Positions 1-11,300 of a DNA stretch of 60,000 nt are shown in pieces. Position numbers and translations under genes: made by a program. The stretch is from contig OU612075.1 in the NCBI GenBank assembly GCA_914767715.1, positions 6,202,001 to 6,262,000 of the forward strand, written 5' to 3'. The notes under the pieces were generated by a model. The model was not told the DNA's origin. It worked only from the letters and a program-made list of their open reading frames with translations, and searched no databases. The stretch's first letter is position 1. The number at the start of each line of letters is the position of its first letter. This DNA comes from Membranipora membranacea (taxonomy: Eukaryota; Bryozoa; Gymnolaemata; Cheilostomatida; Membraniporidae).

Positions 1-99
1 TGCCGCAGAAAGCAATGTTGATTGTTACTCTCAGTATCAAATTCCCATGAATTGGCATAAATGATGACATCATTCTGTTAAATGACATGTATGTCTTAC

Positions 100-182
100 C
101 TTGTCACTGATGATGTTACCACAGAGGGTATTTGTGCAGATGCAAGTAGAAATGTAGCGACAAAAATAGTCCTTGGAATCAT
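100..182 (-). CDS. First exon (signal peptide) of an eight-cysteine TM family gene, rest off the left edge (gene Z)
   Basis: Only the first coding exon is inside the window. ATG (182-180 on the minus strand) opens a 27-codon hydrophobic leader beginning MIPRTIFVATFLLASAQ and ending SSVT, followed by AG and a GTAAG donor (phase 2). Length (83 nt), donor context (GTGACAAG before GT) and phase are the same as the first exon of the complete relative at 21480-21562, so this is almost certainly the 5' end of another member whose domain, stalk and membrane exons lie beyond base 1. DNA upstream (about 180-300) also resembles the DNA upstream of the 21.5-kb gene. What the protein does is unknown. Confidence 0.75.
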
Positions 183-1040
183 GTCTCCGCTATCAGCCTA
201 CCAAGCAGCGACGGCAATGCTGATCTTGAACAGTTTGTGACTTGTGGCGATGTGATGGATGCGAGTCATGCTTGCCAATTTAAAAGCTTTGATATCCAGG
301 GGCCTAGTATTGATGTACTCTGATGGAGTTGGAAGCTAATTGTTCAAACCTGATAGCTATGTGGGTTGAGGGTTTACAATCGATCAATTATTAGACAAGG
401 TGCAAAATGATAATCAATAGGAAAACCAATCCATAACGGGAATCCCAAAGGCGTTTGGGAAACTATTCAATCGTGCCTGGTCAGACTTGGAACTTGCACA
501 ATCACATGAAATGGTCTATCAGTATGCCCAGTGTGAGCCAATATAATATCAGTTTACAATCAGCATTGACTATAAGTCGTTAAGATTATTCTTCTATACT
601 CTATTCTACTCCATTATCAAAGAAGCATGCAACATTACTTTCATTGTATCTGCTCCCAGCTAGGTATGGGATTGACCAGGTTTTCCCATCAATCAATAAC
701 AATAAATTTTATCTCAAGGCACTTATCTAATGATTATGTTTGTTCTCATAACTGTTGCCAAAGTTTTATATGAAACAGAGCCCACACACTTAACAACGAA
801 TTGGAATTCCCAGAAGCCAACAAAATTGGCAACAACATGATTTAAATTTTAGTTGCTCTTGATGGGAAGGCTAATCACTTTCGCTTCACTCTCAAATTGC
901 ATCACAAGAATGAAAGACAGTGATAAAATTTCAGGTAGTTTGATATCTTAAGTAAATTTGTAAGGTGAACTAAAAGTATCTGATTAAGAGATCAGAGCCT
1001 GTCTTCCTATAAGATTACATTACATTATCCTATTCAATTC

Positions 1041-1072
1041 AAGGGTTTCCAGAAAAACTCTGATGAGTCATG
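1041..1072. promoter_or_regulatory. NF-kB-like plus AP-1-like module upstream of gene Z
   Basis: AAGGGTTTCC at 1041-1050 is followed 23 bp from its start by TGAGTCA at 1064-1070, a perfect AP-1/bZIP consensus. The same pair with the same spacing lies upstream of the 21.5-kb gene at 22014-22043. Shared position, order and spacing in two paralogous upstream regions suggest conserved regulation or simply shared ancestry. Binding is inferred from motif only. Confidence 0.4.
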
Positions 1073-1365
1073 CAATTATCCCTTTTTATTTATGTAGTAG
1101 TGAAAGGGAATTTTAAGAACAAAAAGAATAAAAATAATGAGCATCATGTGAAACTGCTTATTTTGAAATAACTGTAGCAGTTTCTCTTCCACAGTCTCAT
1201 AAATATCTTCAGGCAGTGGTGTAGCAAACAAATATTCCACCTTAATCATTCGGTGGTTTTGACTTTTGGGTTACATCTTGGGATGCAATTTGGTTTTGAA
1301 TCATGTGTTGAATTATTTATTTTATATTATTCATTCCACTTTGTTTTCCTTAAGTGGTGGATAAT

Positions 1366-1616
1366 AGGTAAATTCCGCCCTTGGTAACTATATTAAATAA
1401 ACATTAATTATAATCATTTGCATGGGGAAATCCAACTGAATCCAACTTGAATTCAAGTTGTCTCCCTATTAACAATGAGGTTATAATTCTAAGTTTCATG
1501 TCAATATTGGTAATAGGGAGACAACTTAAATTCAAGTTGGATTCAGTTGGATTTCCCCATGAAAATGATTATAATTAATGATTATTTAATATAGTTACCA
1601 AGGGCGGAATTTACCT
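1366..1616. repeat. Near-perfect 251-bp foldback element (two 106-bp arms)
   Basis: The arm at 1366-1471 is the near-exact reverse complement of 1511-1616, separated by a 39-bp loop. The ends read AGGTAAATTCCGCCC and its complement. Almost the whole element is inverted repeat, as in foldback or snapback MITEs. There is no coding capacity. A clear target-site duplication is not visible beyond AAT on both sides. It lies in the upstream region of gene Z. Confidence 0.85.
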
Positions 1617-1807
1617 AATGGCAAGCTAGGGAATGAAAATAAAATAAAACACCCCTGCCTTTCATTTAATCTGTTACTTGTTGTTTGACAACTGCAATTG
1701 AAAAGAGTTGGCAGCAGCTCAAAACATATTGATTTTGGGACAAATCCAAATTCCGCTTCCTTTTCCACATGTGGAATTAATATCAAAAGCATGATGCCTC
1801 TGATGAT

Positions 1808-1817
1808 GGAATTTCCC
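1808..1817. promoter_or_regulatory. Consensus kappa-B site GGAATTTCCC
   Basis: GGAATTTCCC fits the Rel/NF-kB consensus GGGRNNYYCC on the opposite strand. It sits in a stretch (TGATGATGGAATTTCCC) that recurs at 22724-22740 upstream of the 21.5-kb paralogue, with similar flanking DNA including a TTCCACATG block. The function is inferred from the motif and its recurrence. Confidence 0.35.
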
Positions 1818-2559
1818 AAAGTGTACAAAAATATGACTGGACAAATACTCTAAGGCTGGATGGATTTATTTAACAATTTGTAGAACAAACTGCCTTAGTG
1901 AGGCACACAGCTAATGTGGTACTATCAGGATTTGCCGATTTGGTTGGGTGTCACTTTCAAGCTAGCTCTCATCCATTTTGATATGTGTCTGCAAGGGTTT
2001 ATTGTCAGTTTAAGACATCGTCAGTAGTCAAGATCGAAAGAATACAGCAGAATGTGTGTTAGAGGATATCCTTACTTCTATCGGATGGCTGACATTTTGA
2101 TTTATATCCTAAGATTGAGAGAAAAACCTTCCATGACATGATTATTCAACAAAATTGAAAGCGATCCTGGAATAACCAGATCACGTATGACCATTACACA
2201 TGATTATATATTATATATACAATACAAAAAAAAAGAAAAAAAAAGGAAATATAATTGTATTTTTTTAAATGGCTGTTTGACCAACATTGTAAAATGTCGT
2301 TTTTCAAATATTACATTTTAAATCTTGTTTCACTATTGAAACTTTATTCATTTATTGACAACAATCTTTTTCCGAATGTGCCAAAATAAGCAAAACAATA
2401 AAAAATAAAAACAGGAGTTAGACTTAGATGGCACGACTATAAATACACAGAAAGCATTGAAAATGATAATGTCCTAGACATGAATGGAAAATTGTCTGAA
2501 GATCTGATGTGTTGTGGAAAGCTATTAAACTTTTTTCGGACAGTCCTCTCACGTCATAT

Positions 2560-3773
2560 TCAGCAGACCAGGCGGGCGTAACGCCTGCTTTTTATCTCAC
2601 ATCCAATAACCAAACCCCCTAGAATCAAAAGAATTCCTACTCCGCCGCCCACAGACATGGCTTTGAGGCCAGGTGGGAAGACTTGTTGTGGGCGATCTGT
2701 TGAATTCTCTGTTGATTTACGTTTACTTGAACCAACGTTGTTTTCATTACTGTCCATCTCGGGAATCGATGAACCGGTAATGGTTTGAAGTGGTGGTTCA
2801 ACTTTGCAGAAGGCTGCGATGTATGCTACAAAAGTCAATTTACCGATGAAACTTGATTGGATTGGTTTTATCTTTCATGCAAGTTCAGATATTGAAACAC
2901 AATGAAATTAGCAAATACGGCCCAATGTGCGCAGTAGCAGAGCTAATTGAGGTGCGGGGCCGCGTGTATTTGACTGGTTTAATACACTCTCGCAGTTGAA
3001 TTTGTTATGAATGAGGATAATTCATCAATTTCGTTATCTTTGTTTGAGAAGGTAATGAGGGCAAAGTTTCCACAACAAGCAACTGCAATGGCAATCACAT
3101 TTAAATACGCTTGAAATATTTGTTTAGTTCGATTAAAATTGATCATACCTCTGCAGTTGTGCTGACACTGTTTACTTCTGGATCCTACATACAGAGCACC
3201 ATCACACTTGGTACTACAAGGAGTCCACTTCTCATGAAACGTATCATAATAGCAGCCAACAGTCTTATTCTGCAGATTGTAGCAGTCATCTTCTGTTAAC
3301 TTAGTGTTCTGTCCTTCACATACATAGTGTCTGTATTATAGTAAAATAAGACTTTTCCTGGCACTCGCAGCTGAGTTTGGATGGACAGTAAACAAAATAA
3401 TGAATGAAAAATTTGAAAGCTTACGATACTTTCATGCATACAATCCTAGTAAATTATTTTACGTAGGCGGATCGAAATTATAGATCTTAAGCTAGTTCCC
3501 GGATTGGCCCGCCAAATTGTTCCTGATTGTACCTATGTCAGACCGGCATATTCAATATAGAATCTCAAAAATTTGCCACAGTGATTATAGATATCAAAAA
3601 ACAATATGGAATGATGTTAGTATCCGTTAAAATGACAGAAATAATAGTCCTAAAAATCAGAAATAACAGAACCAAACATACCCTTTCACAGCTCGTGCGT
3701 TCAAAGTTTTTGGTACCGCAAATAAAACTGCTGCCACCACCAACACTGAAGCAAAACCATAGCAGCTAAAAAT
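2560..3773 (-). CDS. Eight-cysteine type I membrane protein, start unresolved (gene A)
   Basis: Exons on the minus strand: about 3773-3682 (leader), 3330-3149 (domain), 2825-2560 (stalk, membrane helix, stop). The domain exon gives C-x11-C-x9-C-x11-C-x3-C-x12-C-x3-C with the motifs GCYYD, WTPCSTKC and GALYVGSRSKQC. The next exon adds AYIAAFC, a Ser/Thr-rich stalk and a glycine/leucine membrane segment, then a short basic tail (KSRRYARLVC). Intron phases (2, then 1) match every relative. The leader exon reads hydrophobically (ASVLVVAAVLFAV) in the frame required by the GTATGT donor at 3681, but that frame has no ATG. The only nearby ATG (3760) is out of frame. Either a further 5' exon joins at the AG before 3773 or the leader has a frameshift. 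Unlike most members it lacks a clear separate cytoplasmic exon. Confidence 0.65.
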
Positions 3774-4266
3774 CTGTTTAATGAAAGCAAAGGCAAAGGC
3801 TTTTCAACAGTGTGTCATCTTATGATATTGTACGAAAAAAATGTCCTTTTTGAGATTCAAGTCAAAACAAAGTTTATTTGTGTATTATTTCACTACTCCC
3901 AGTAATAGCCTCAAAAGGTCAATTTGTCACTTACCTCTGCTCAGGCATTGGATGGAGGATTTTTTCATAATTTAAAAGTGGGTTTTCTGCGTCTTGCCTC
4001 TTCGTTTTCTTAATTCAGAATGAATTTCCATTCTATTTATAATAATTTTTACGCTGAATTGATTTTGACTCATGGTATTGATCATGCTCTATACGCATGA
4101 TTTGGTGAATTCCATATGCCACATGGCCACACCCTGATGGAACATGTAATATAATACCTTATTGTCATCAGTTAACAGAATAATGTTCCGCGTTAAGTCC
4201 AATTGTGGATTATGACAACTCTTGAGACGTCCATGCATTTTCCACATTCCTTTCCCTTGCCACGCC

Positions 4267-4390
4267 TAGATATATATATATATATATATATACATAAACA
4301 TATATATATATACATAAATATATATTTAAACATATATGTATAAATATATATTTATGTTTATATATGTTTATGTATATTTATATATATAAC
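4267..4390. repeat. AT-rich microsatellite (TA/TATATACATA type)
   Basis: Run of TA dinucleotides grading into imperfect TATATACATA and TATTTATA units. Low complexity; no gene seen. Confidence 0.85.
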
Positions 4391-5644
4391 AAGGCCTTAC
4401 TGCCAACAGTGAAAACAGTAATGTTTTGTGTATAATCTTATCGTAGATTATGATGACTCCATGTATATTCCATTCTGGAAGTGGTACCGGGTAATTTCAT
4501 GAGTCAACGTCAGTCAATGAACTGAAAGTATAAATATGCATAAATTGTTTGGACTTGAGTGCAAGAGTTTTAAATCATGGAAAACTTTGTTGGAATGTGA
4601 ATCTAGTTTGTGCACCTCTACTCAAGAGTATGAACCTTACTGTTCTGGGAGGGACAATGCTTTGTTCTCCCCCCCCTACAACAAAGCTTGTCAAGACAGG
4701 CTAGAACCTCATTGTGACGCTATTATAGCTATTACAGTTTCACTTCTTTCTTATCAGGTCACTTGCTAGACTGTGATGTGTTTGGAGAGGGTAGACAATT
4801 AATGCTGGTTATCGATTATGATGGAAATGGAAATTTAATTTTGAATCTAAAGTTTCCTTTTGCAATTGAGTATACAAAAAATCAGTAAAAATTGTTCGTT
4901 TCCCTTGGAATCAACTATTCTTAGCTTTGCCTTTCAATTCAACTCAATTTCCCTTCATATCCCTACCTGCTTCTAGGATGATCTATTCAAATATTTGATA
5001 ATTTTAATGTTATTTCTGTCCTTAATCCTGATTGCCTTCATTTGTACTCGCTCAGATCATTGGACTCATGCTCAAGAGAAAAGGTGGAAAACATGAAACA
5101 GTCTGAATAAATTCTTTGCGCTAAAATATTTGATCGAAATACATGAGCGATCTTCATAAAGGCAGTACTATTAATTAATTGGTATAACTTTCGATCCTCT
5201 GTGCCTAGATGTACGAACTATAACGCCCAAGAATGTGTTTTGTATACACAATTATTTGTCTTATTTAAGATTATCATGTTTGACAAGCTCAGGTTGATTT
5301 TAGATCTGTACATGATCTGACCTTATGATCTGTTAGTCCAGAGTTAAAATTTGTTCTCTGTTTTCGAAGCGTTGGAAAGCATTGGAGTCCACCTACGCTT
5401 TTAACAGCTGTGAGCATGATGTCATGTTCAAAACGGGGTGTGGGCTTTTGAACAGTTCTACGGACTGACACTGGTGTGACACAGGAGCAATTGTGGTTGG
5501 ATGCTGTTCCACCAAATCTGCTGCGAATGAATAGAGCACGACACTGCTAGTATAAAACACCTTGTTCATAGCCATTAAGAAATGCAATAAGAAGATGAGG
5601 CTATGATCTACAACTAAGTTATCATCAACTTTAAGTAAAGCATG

Positions 5645-5785
5645 ATTGCCGCAATTAAAAACAGCCAAAATGATCTTTCACTCAGTAAGTGAGCGGGACC
5701 CTACATGGTCTTGCTCACAAATCGCTCCCTCATTGTCTATTTGAAAGACAACTGAGCGATAATTTTGAGGGATGTGACTTACTGC
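5645..5785 (-). repeat. Degenerate copy of the MITE-like element found in gene E
   Basis: Read on the minus strand it shares with 10270-10480 the segments GCTCAAAATTATC, GGAGCGAT, CTGAGTGA and TTTTGGCTGTTT, in the same order. The terminal inverted repeats are eroded here. Non-coding. Confidence 0.5.
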
Positions 5786-7044
5786 AAATTGTCTTCTTTT
5801 TGAACATGAAAGGACAATCCTGATATTTACTTCAATGAATTATTAGGCCTACATCAGAGTGATCGATTCCTAATGGTCATAACTAGTTCGTCAAGTTGTT
5901 TAAACAGAAGGATTTTGATTTTTTTAGGAGCTTTCAATTCAACGCTTTGATCGCGGAGGAATGTGTTAAAAGCTGTGTATCACGCAGCTGTGCGTCGCTT
6001 CGTTTCCCGACTTTTGCAATAGCACTACCCCACTACAGAGGGAACAAACTTGCATTAGGTCATCATTTAGCAGAATGCAGAATGCAGAATAGGATTTTGG
6101 TATTGGCGCAGCCCTAAAATCAGGAAAGATCAAACATTAGTTTCAAGATATTGTTTTTCCCACCCATAATTCTAAAAAAATCCTCTTCAAGAATAAGTGG
6201 CTGGAAAGATTTGGTCAAAAGTTTGTGCCTAGCTGAAGCAGGACTGGAAATAATTGAAAGAAAAAGTTATATATGTTTACGATGTAATGGTGATAAAGCT
6301 TTATGTTCGCATATTTTATAGCCAGAAATTCCTTGAGTTCATTTTTTCTACATGCAATATGCAACATCAAATTTTCTTTTGTTTCAAATAGAAACTAAAA
6401 CAAAAACAATATTGAGTCCTTCCTCTATCATTTGTTGTGATTAGTCTCCAATTTCATTGTGGAAAATCGTTGTTGTGGAAAGATAAACCATTTGCGCAAA
6501 AATCAGACGTATAACTTGTAGATCAATTTTGATATATATAACATTCTCTTAACATCTCACTACCTCACATAATTCCCTTCAAATGTTGCAACTATTTGAC
6601 GCAAAAAATGGTTATAATTCGCCTAGGACTCAGGATATCAAACTCTCACTTGCTCTTGAAGCGAGTTTGCGAAGAAACTGATACTTTCTCAAAAGTCTGC
6701 ATGCTATCACACTAGGTTTGCTTATACCGAGAATAAAAAGTACTTATGCTACAGAGATCTTTGACCCAACTTCAAAGCTTTCATGAGTTGTTCAACAAGC
6801 TTAGGTAGTTCTATACCTTTAAACCGAAAGAATTTCAACTCAATTTAGCCAGCTATACAGGTCTTGCTTAAAAGCTAAGCTACAAACATCCAGGTTCATA
6901 GCAGGCCAATGTATGCAACAAATGGACAGAGCTTCCGAATGATCTTAACTTTGTTGGGAGGATCACTTAAAAATGGCTGTAAAAGTAGCAATACATGATA
7001 TATAACTTAGCTTTGTGGTGTTCCCTTGCAAATGTTCTTATCTC

Positions 7045-7660
7045 GCCTCAATCGTCTGTTTGTTGCCTTGTTTGCCGCCCCAATTGCCTAGCATTACGTC
7101 ATATCATACAATCATCATAGCCTCTATCACCATATACCAGTGCTGTCAAACTCTTGTGTCGTCCTGGTTGAATCACACCAAGTCACCTGGCAGTCAATCG
7201 CGCTGAAATAAAAACTGGAAAGCAGCAGCATAGCATCCAATTTTGGTGATGTCAATAAATTGGAAAAGCTTGAGAAACTGATTATCAGTGCCTGTAACAG
7301 ATATGTGCGTGTAAAACTTTATTTTCGCGGAATTATTGGAAAATTGGAACAAAAACAAAGAGAGGAACCTAAACACTTTGTTTTTGAAGGAAAAACCGAG
7401 TTTCTATAAAAATCTCTTGTACTGACTTCTGGAAAAAAAAAGTTGTTATCATAATGATGACCGCAGGGGTATTTTTTTTGCCCAGGCATACCGCATATAG
7501 TCATGCTTTGTGGAATTAAAAAGCTGGTATCTACACCAAAAATGATCCCCAAACCATTAACAAAGACGGCATTCCGCTATACCAAATTGCGGCAACTAAT
7601 TTCAAAGTCCTCACCAATGTTGCTGCTAATAAAAAAAACCCACGTTGCAGATCCCCAGTC
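7045..7660. repeat. Dispersed duplicated block, copy 1 (about 615 bp)
   Basis: Strongly similar over its length to 14774-15388, starting near CAATTGTCTGTTTG-type sequence and ending at GCAGATCCCCAGTC. On the plus strand both copies keep coding-like stretches: one around 7215-7407 ending in EGKTEFL before a stop, and one around 7522-7655 containing DGIPLYQIAATNFKVLTNVA. Third-position silent changes occur between the copies in the second stretch. The protein is not recognised; it may be a mobile element fragment or lost exons. Confidence 0.65.
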
Positions 7661-8017
7661 TATGTGTCCATGGTTGGCCTTCATGTATTAAAAGTGTTGG
7701 TCTCCACGCTTTTTAATAAGGAGGTGGAAGCACCTTTTAGTTTTGGTCACGGTCAAACAGCTGGAGAAGAGTTACAAAGCTTAGATATGGGTTAGAATGT
7801 GTTTGCAGGTCCCATTATGATATCCTTATATTATTTTGATAGTCATGTGCGGTTAACATTTGCTGTTAGTGTGTCAGTCCTCTCCCTTATTTAACTTTTG
7901 AGCTAATAAATTCAGATAAAGGATTTGAGGGACACAGAACCCAGTCATATGCATGTACAAAGCAAGCTTTTGGAACAGTCTTATTGGTAATGTTTACTTA
8001 CACTTGCCATGTTGTCT

Positions 8018-8068
8018 CGAGAGTACAGTACAGTACAGTACAGTGCAGTTCAAAAACTCGAGAGTACA
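8018..8068. repeat. ACAGT microsatellite flanked by CTCGAGAGTACAG repeats
   Basis: About five GTACA units preceded and followed by copies of CTCGAGAGTACAGT. Simple repeat without coding signal. Confidence 0.8.
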
Positions 8069-9186
8069 GTGCTATCTTGTCTGAGGCAAAGAAAGGAAAG
8101 CTAATGACCTTTGCCCAACATTAAATATCCTGATGTTCAGCCAATCAGAACTCAGAGTCGCTTCAACAACCAAAGATTCCAAATTACCTCACTACATCAC
8201 CGAGGAAATACAAGGGGTGATAGCTTTGGAATGCATGTTACAATAATGGCTATGAATATGGATGGTGTCTTGACACTGATGAATTTGCATGAAGCTGCTT
8301 GTGTCATGCTATCAATTTGTATATCAAGATCGAGGTATGTGTACTAAGTATTGAGTCTTTTGTGGGTGATTAATATTTGGAGATTGCAAGTAGACAAAGT
8401 AGCAAGTAGAAAATCATAAAGGAGTATGTACTAAGAGAAACCCATGATATGGATTGAGATGCAGTGTTGAATTGTGATACGTGGTTGAAAGCAATCGCAA
8501 GGTGGTTCAACATAGCCCAGCTAAGATTTATATCAGTATGCAAGAAGGTTTAGATGTAAATAATATTTACCAGAGAGATTGATGTCGAGTGTGTCTGTCA
8601 GTATCTGATGTCCAGGTGAGAGTATGAATGGAATGGATTGGATACCGATGGTGTGTGATAAGTGTGTAAACTTGTTAGGTCAGATAAGTGAGCTAGTTAG
8701 TTGTAATGGCCAGTTGACCATCTGTATGAATGCTCGATATATGTAGTGGAATACCACCAGTCATGGGTTTTCCCGGCTATGCCGATGGCATCCCAGAATG
8801 CCAATCAGGGTTTTCCGACTATGTGTCAGCGACAGCCCAGAACGCGCCAGTTCCCAGATAAATGCCAATGTTTCACCCCACCTTTTCAAAGTTTTAACTT
8901 AAATAGTGTGCTATTTTTCTGGCTAGAGGAGATAAATACACATAGAGTAAATAAAGTTAATAATAACATTCTGCAATGACCCAGTCATTATCAATGCAGG
9001 AAGCGTTGGTTGGGAGTAATTACATTTTAATTACTACACGTTGTGTGTAAAAGTATCTCATGAATATCATTACATAAGTAAGTCAAGTTATGTTAAGTTG
9101 ATATGAGTAAGTTTTGTGAGTATTGGTAACAACTGTTCTTGGCGAGTATCTCCTACATCCTCAAGTTTCCTATATTGGCCGATAGA

Positions 9187-11300
9187 TCAGTGTTCATTCC
9201 CAATGGCCACTGACTGTGAATCCAGCAGCATATCCTGGCTTTCAGCATCAGTCCCTGCAAAAAGTAAAACAGAAGTCAATTATGGCAATGACCCTCTTTC
9301 TAAAGTACAACTTTTGCCAACAAAACCCTCTGTCAGGGGTGAAAAGGGAAGTGGCAAAACTTCATATGTGATCCCAAGGCTCAGGGAATGTTTTCCATTC
9401 TCAGATACACGTTCCATTAAAAGGGCGGGTGAAATCATACTTGACCCTCTCTTCCGAGAAAATAGTAATCACCTGTAGTTCTGTATAGTACTTACTGTAG
9501 TTAAAGTAATCATATTGTACTATATGAAGTCATGGGATACTAGCTTTGTGACAATAGTGATTTATGGTGGACAAGAGGGTGTTGCTGTGAATGGCCAGAA
9601 AGATGGAGTTTCAGACTTTGTATTATTGTTTGTTGGCACTTGGCAGCCATAATTGATACCAAGTAGCTTGATGTGCAAGATAAGATATTAAGAATTTATC
9701 TTACCTCTGGAGCTATTGTTGCCACCCTCAACCTCAGCAAAAGACATAGATTTGGCTGTCTGAAGCCGATCCCACAAGCAGAAACACAGCAGACACACGG
9801 CCATCAACACCAGTACTGTGGATACTATGACAACCACGTCCACTTCTGGCAGTTCTTTGAGAGGGGGATCTTCTGAGGTACCTAACTCGGAACTTGTCTT
9901 CAGCCCTGTTGCTTTAGTTGATGTGGTTGAAACGATAGTAGTCGGTGTTTGATTTGGTGTTGAGGCTGATGCTTGACCAGCAGTTGAGGTGGCAGAGGGA
10001 TTGACTATTTTGCAGAAGGCCGCTATGAAATCTGGACAAAGAAAATAGAGTGAACTAAAATTGTCATAATTATAGATGTTTTGTTAGTGTCAATGGCTGA
10101 CAGATATTACAATATTTGATCACAAGCTTGACAGAAAAAAGACATGCCAAGACGAAACATTGCTGCAACGAGCTTAGTACCGTGCAGTGTCTTGAAAAGG
10201 TTTATGAGGTTGAGCTTTAAGAGACTTTGCTAATTGACATGGTGGTCTTTCAATTAGAATGAGCTACGCTTTACTAAAGCAAGTTATCACTATCACATCG
10301 CTCAAAATTATCACTCACTTGATTTTTCAATTAGACAAAATCACTCCATAATCGCTCCCCCAGAATGTATATAATTCCATCAATGGTTCCATCAATGACT
10401 GAGCGATTTAAAAGCGAGAGCCTAGCAGGTATTGCTCACTCACTGAGTGAGCAATCAGATTGCAATTTTGGCTGTTTCTAATTGAAAGACCCCCCGCCCC
10501 TGATACCTCATAATTATATCCTACCTTCACAGTAGTCTGCACAGCTACGACCTCTTTTTGCTGTTCGGATCGCTGTTTTACACACACCGCTACAAGTCTT
10601 CCACTTTGAATCGAAAACATCCTTGTAACACAATTTGCTCTTCTGATACTCCTTGCGCCAACAATCACCTGAGGTGATCGGGGAACCTGACTCTGTGCAT
10701 GAGTAATAACTCTCCTGCGGGAGACTTAAAAAGAAAGAGAAATAAAATCTTCACAGGCCTTCCGTTAAGATGCAGCCCCCTTCCCTCTTTCAAACTCCGG
10801 ATCATTTGATATGAGTACAGAGCAATTGTATCACTGAGGTTAATTGAATAAACTTTATTACGGCAATGATGGCATCATTGGTCAAGTTTAAAATTCCCTA
10901 GAAAGAATTGACGGCAGCATTTCGAGATATCTTGCCTCCTACCAGACCCCTTAACAGCAGTGGTTTTGATTTGCTGTTTACAAGTCAGTCTGGACAGGCA
11001 GTCTGGAAAAGGTCCCCAACCTACACAGACTGGCTGACCTGGCGATTTTAAGGCAAGGAGTCCTTGTTTAAAAGTAGTCTATATCAATGATTGATCTCTA
11101 TGTACTTTGTCTATGTCTCCAGACTATAACAGAGCATCATGTTTCAGCTGAAACAGAAAAATATACATTTAAACACAATTTGTGTGAGCATTTATTCTTT
11201 CTTTTTCTTACCTTTCTAAACTTGAACCTTCGACCAAATATACCGAACATGTTGACACAAGAAGCAAGCTCAGGACTACAGTTCGTCGGTACTCGTTCAT
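9187..11300 (-). CDS. Eight-cysteine type I membrane protein, four exons, complete (gene E)
   Basis: Exons: 11300-11212, 10709-10525, 10031-9705, 9254-9187, coding 222 residues with consistent phases 2, 1, 1. The leader starts MNEYRRTVVLSLLLVSTC and ends before the domain. The domain keeps all seven exon-2 cysteines (second gap 10 instead of 9), with motifs SYYSCTES, WKTCSGVC, RGRSCADYC, then DFIAAFC from exon 3. A long Thr/Ser stalk precedes a membrane helix around VVVIVSTVLVLMAVCLLCF. The cytoplasmic tail runs over two exons, with acidic and serine-rich sequence (SFAEVEGGNNSSRG, then ESQDMLLDSQ) ending GNEH. An AG three bases before the ATG (CTCTTCTTAG then GGTAATG) suggests a non-coding 5' exon. 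TGACTCA lies at 11619-11625. The most divergent member; likely cell-surface receptor, ligand unknown. Confidence 0.8.
10244..10491. mobile_element. MITE-like element with 16-bp terminal inverted repeats in gene E intron 2
   Basis: GGTCTTTCAATTAGAA (10244-10259) is exactly inverted at 10476-10491. The 248-bp interior has no ORF and contains a second palindrome (TTGCTCACTCACTGAGTGAGCAA type, near 10432-10455). No obvious target-site duplication. A degenerate relative lies at about 5645-5785. Confidence 0.6.

Larger units (their letters stand above)
3774..9186. other. Gene-poor interval between gene A and gene E
   Basis: No convincing exon of the local families was found on either strand. The interval holds an AT microsatellite (about 4267-4390), a TGAGTCA site at 4500-4506 upstream of gene A, a degenerate inverted-repeat element (about 5645-5785) related to the one inside gene E, a dispersed 615-bp duplicated block (7045-7660) and an ACAGT repeat (about 8018-8068). 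A short copy of the 25.4-kb inverted-repeat end occurs at about 4679-4701. Open frames up to about 90 codons are not supported by splice context or similarity. Confidence 0.5.

Noticed and set aside
9116-9478. 120-codon plus-strand frame
   Set aside because: Runs antisense through gene E exon 4 and its intron; the minus-strand exon has proper splice sites and phase.
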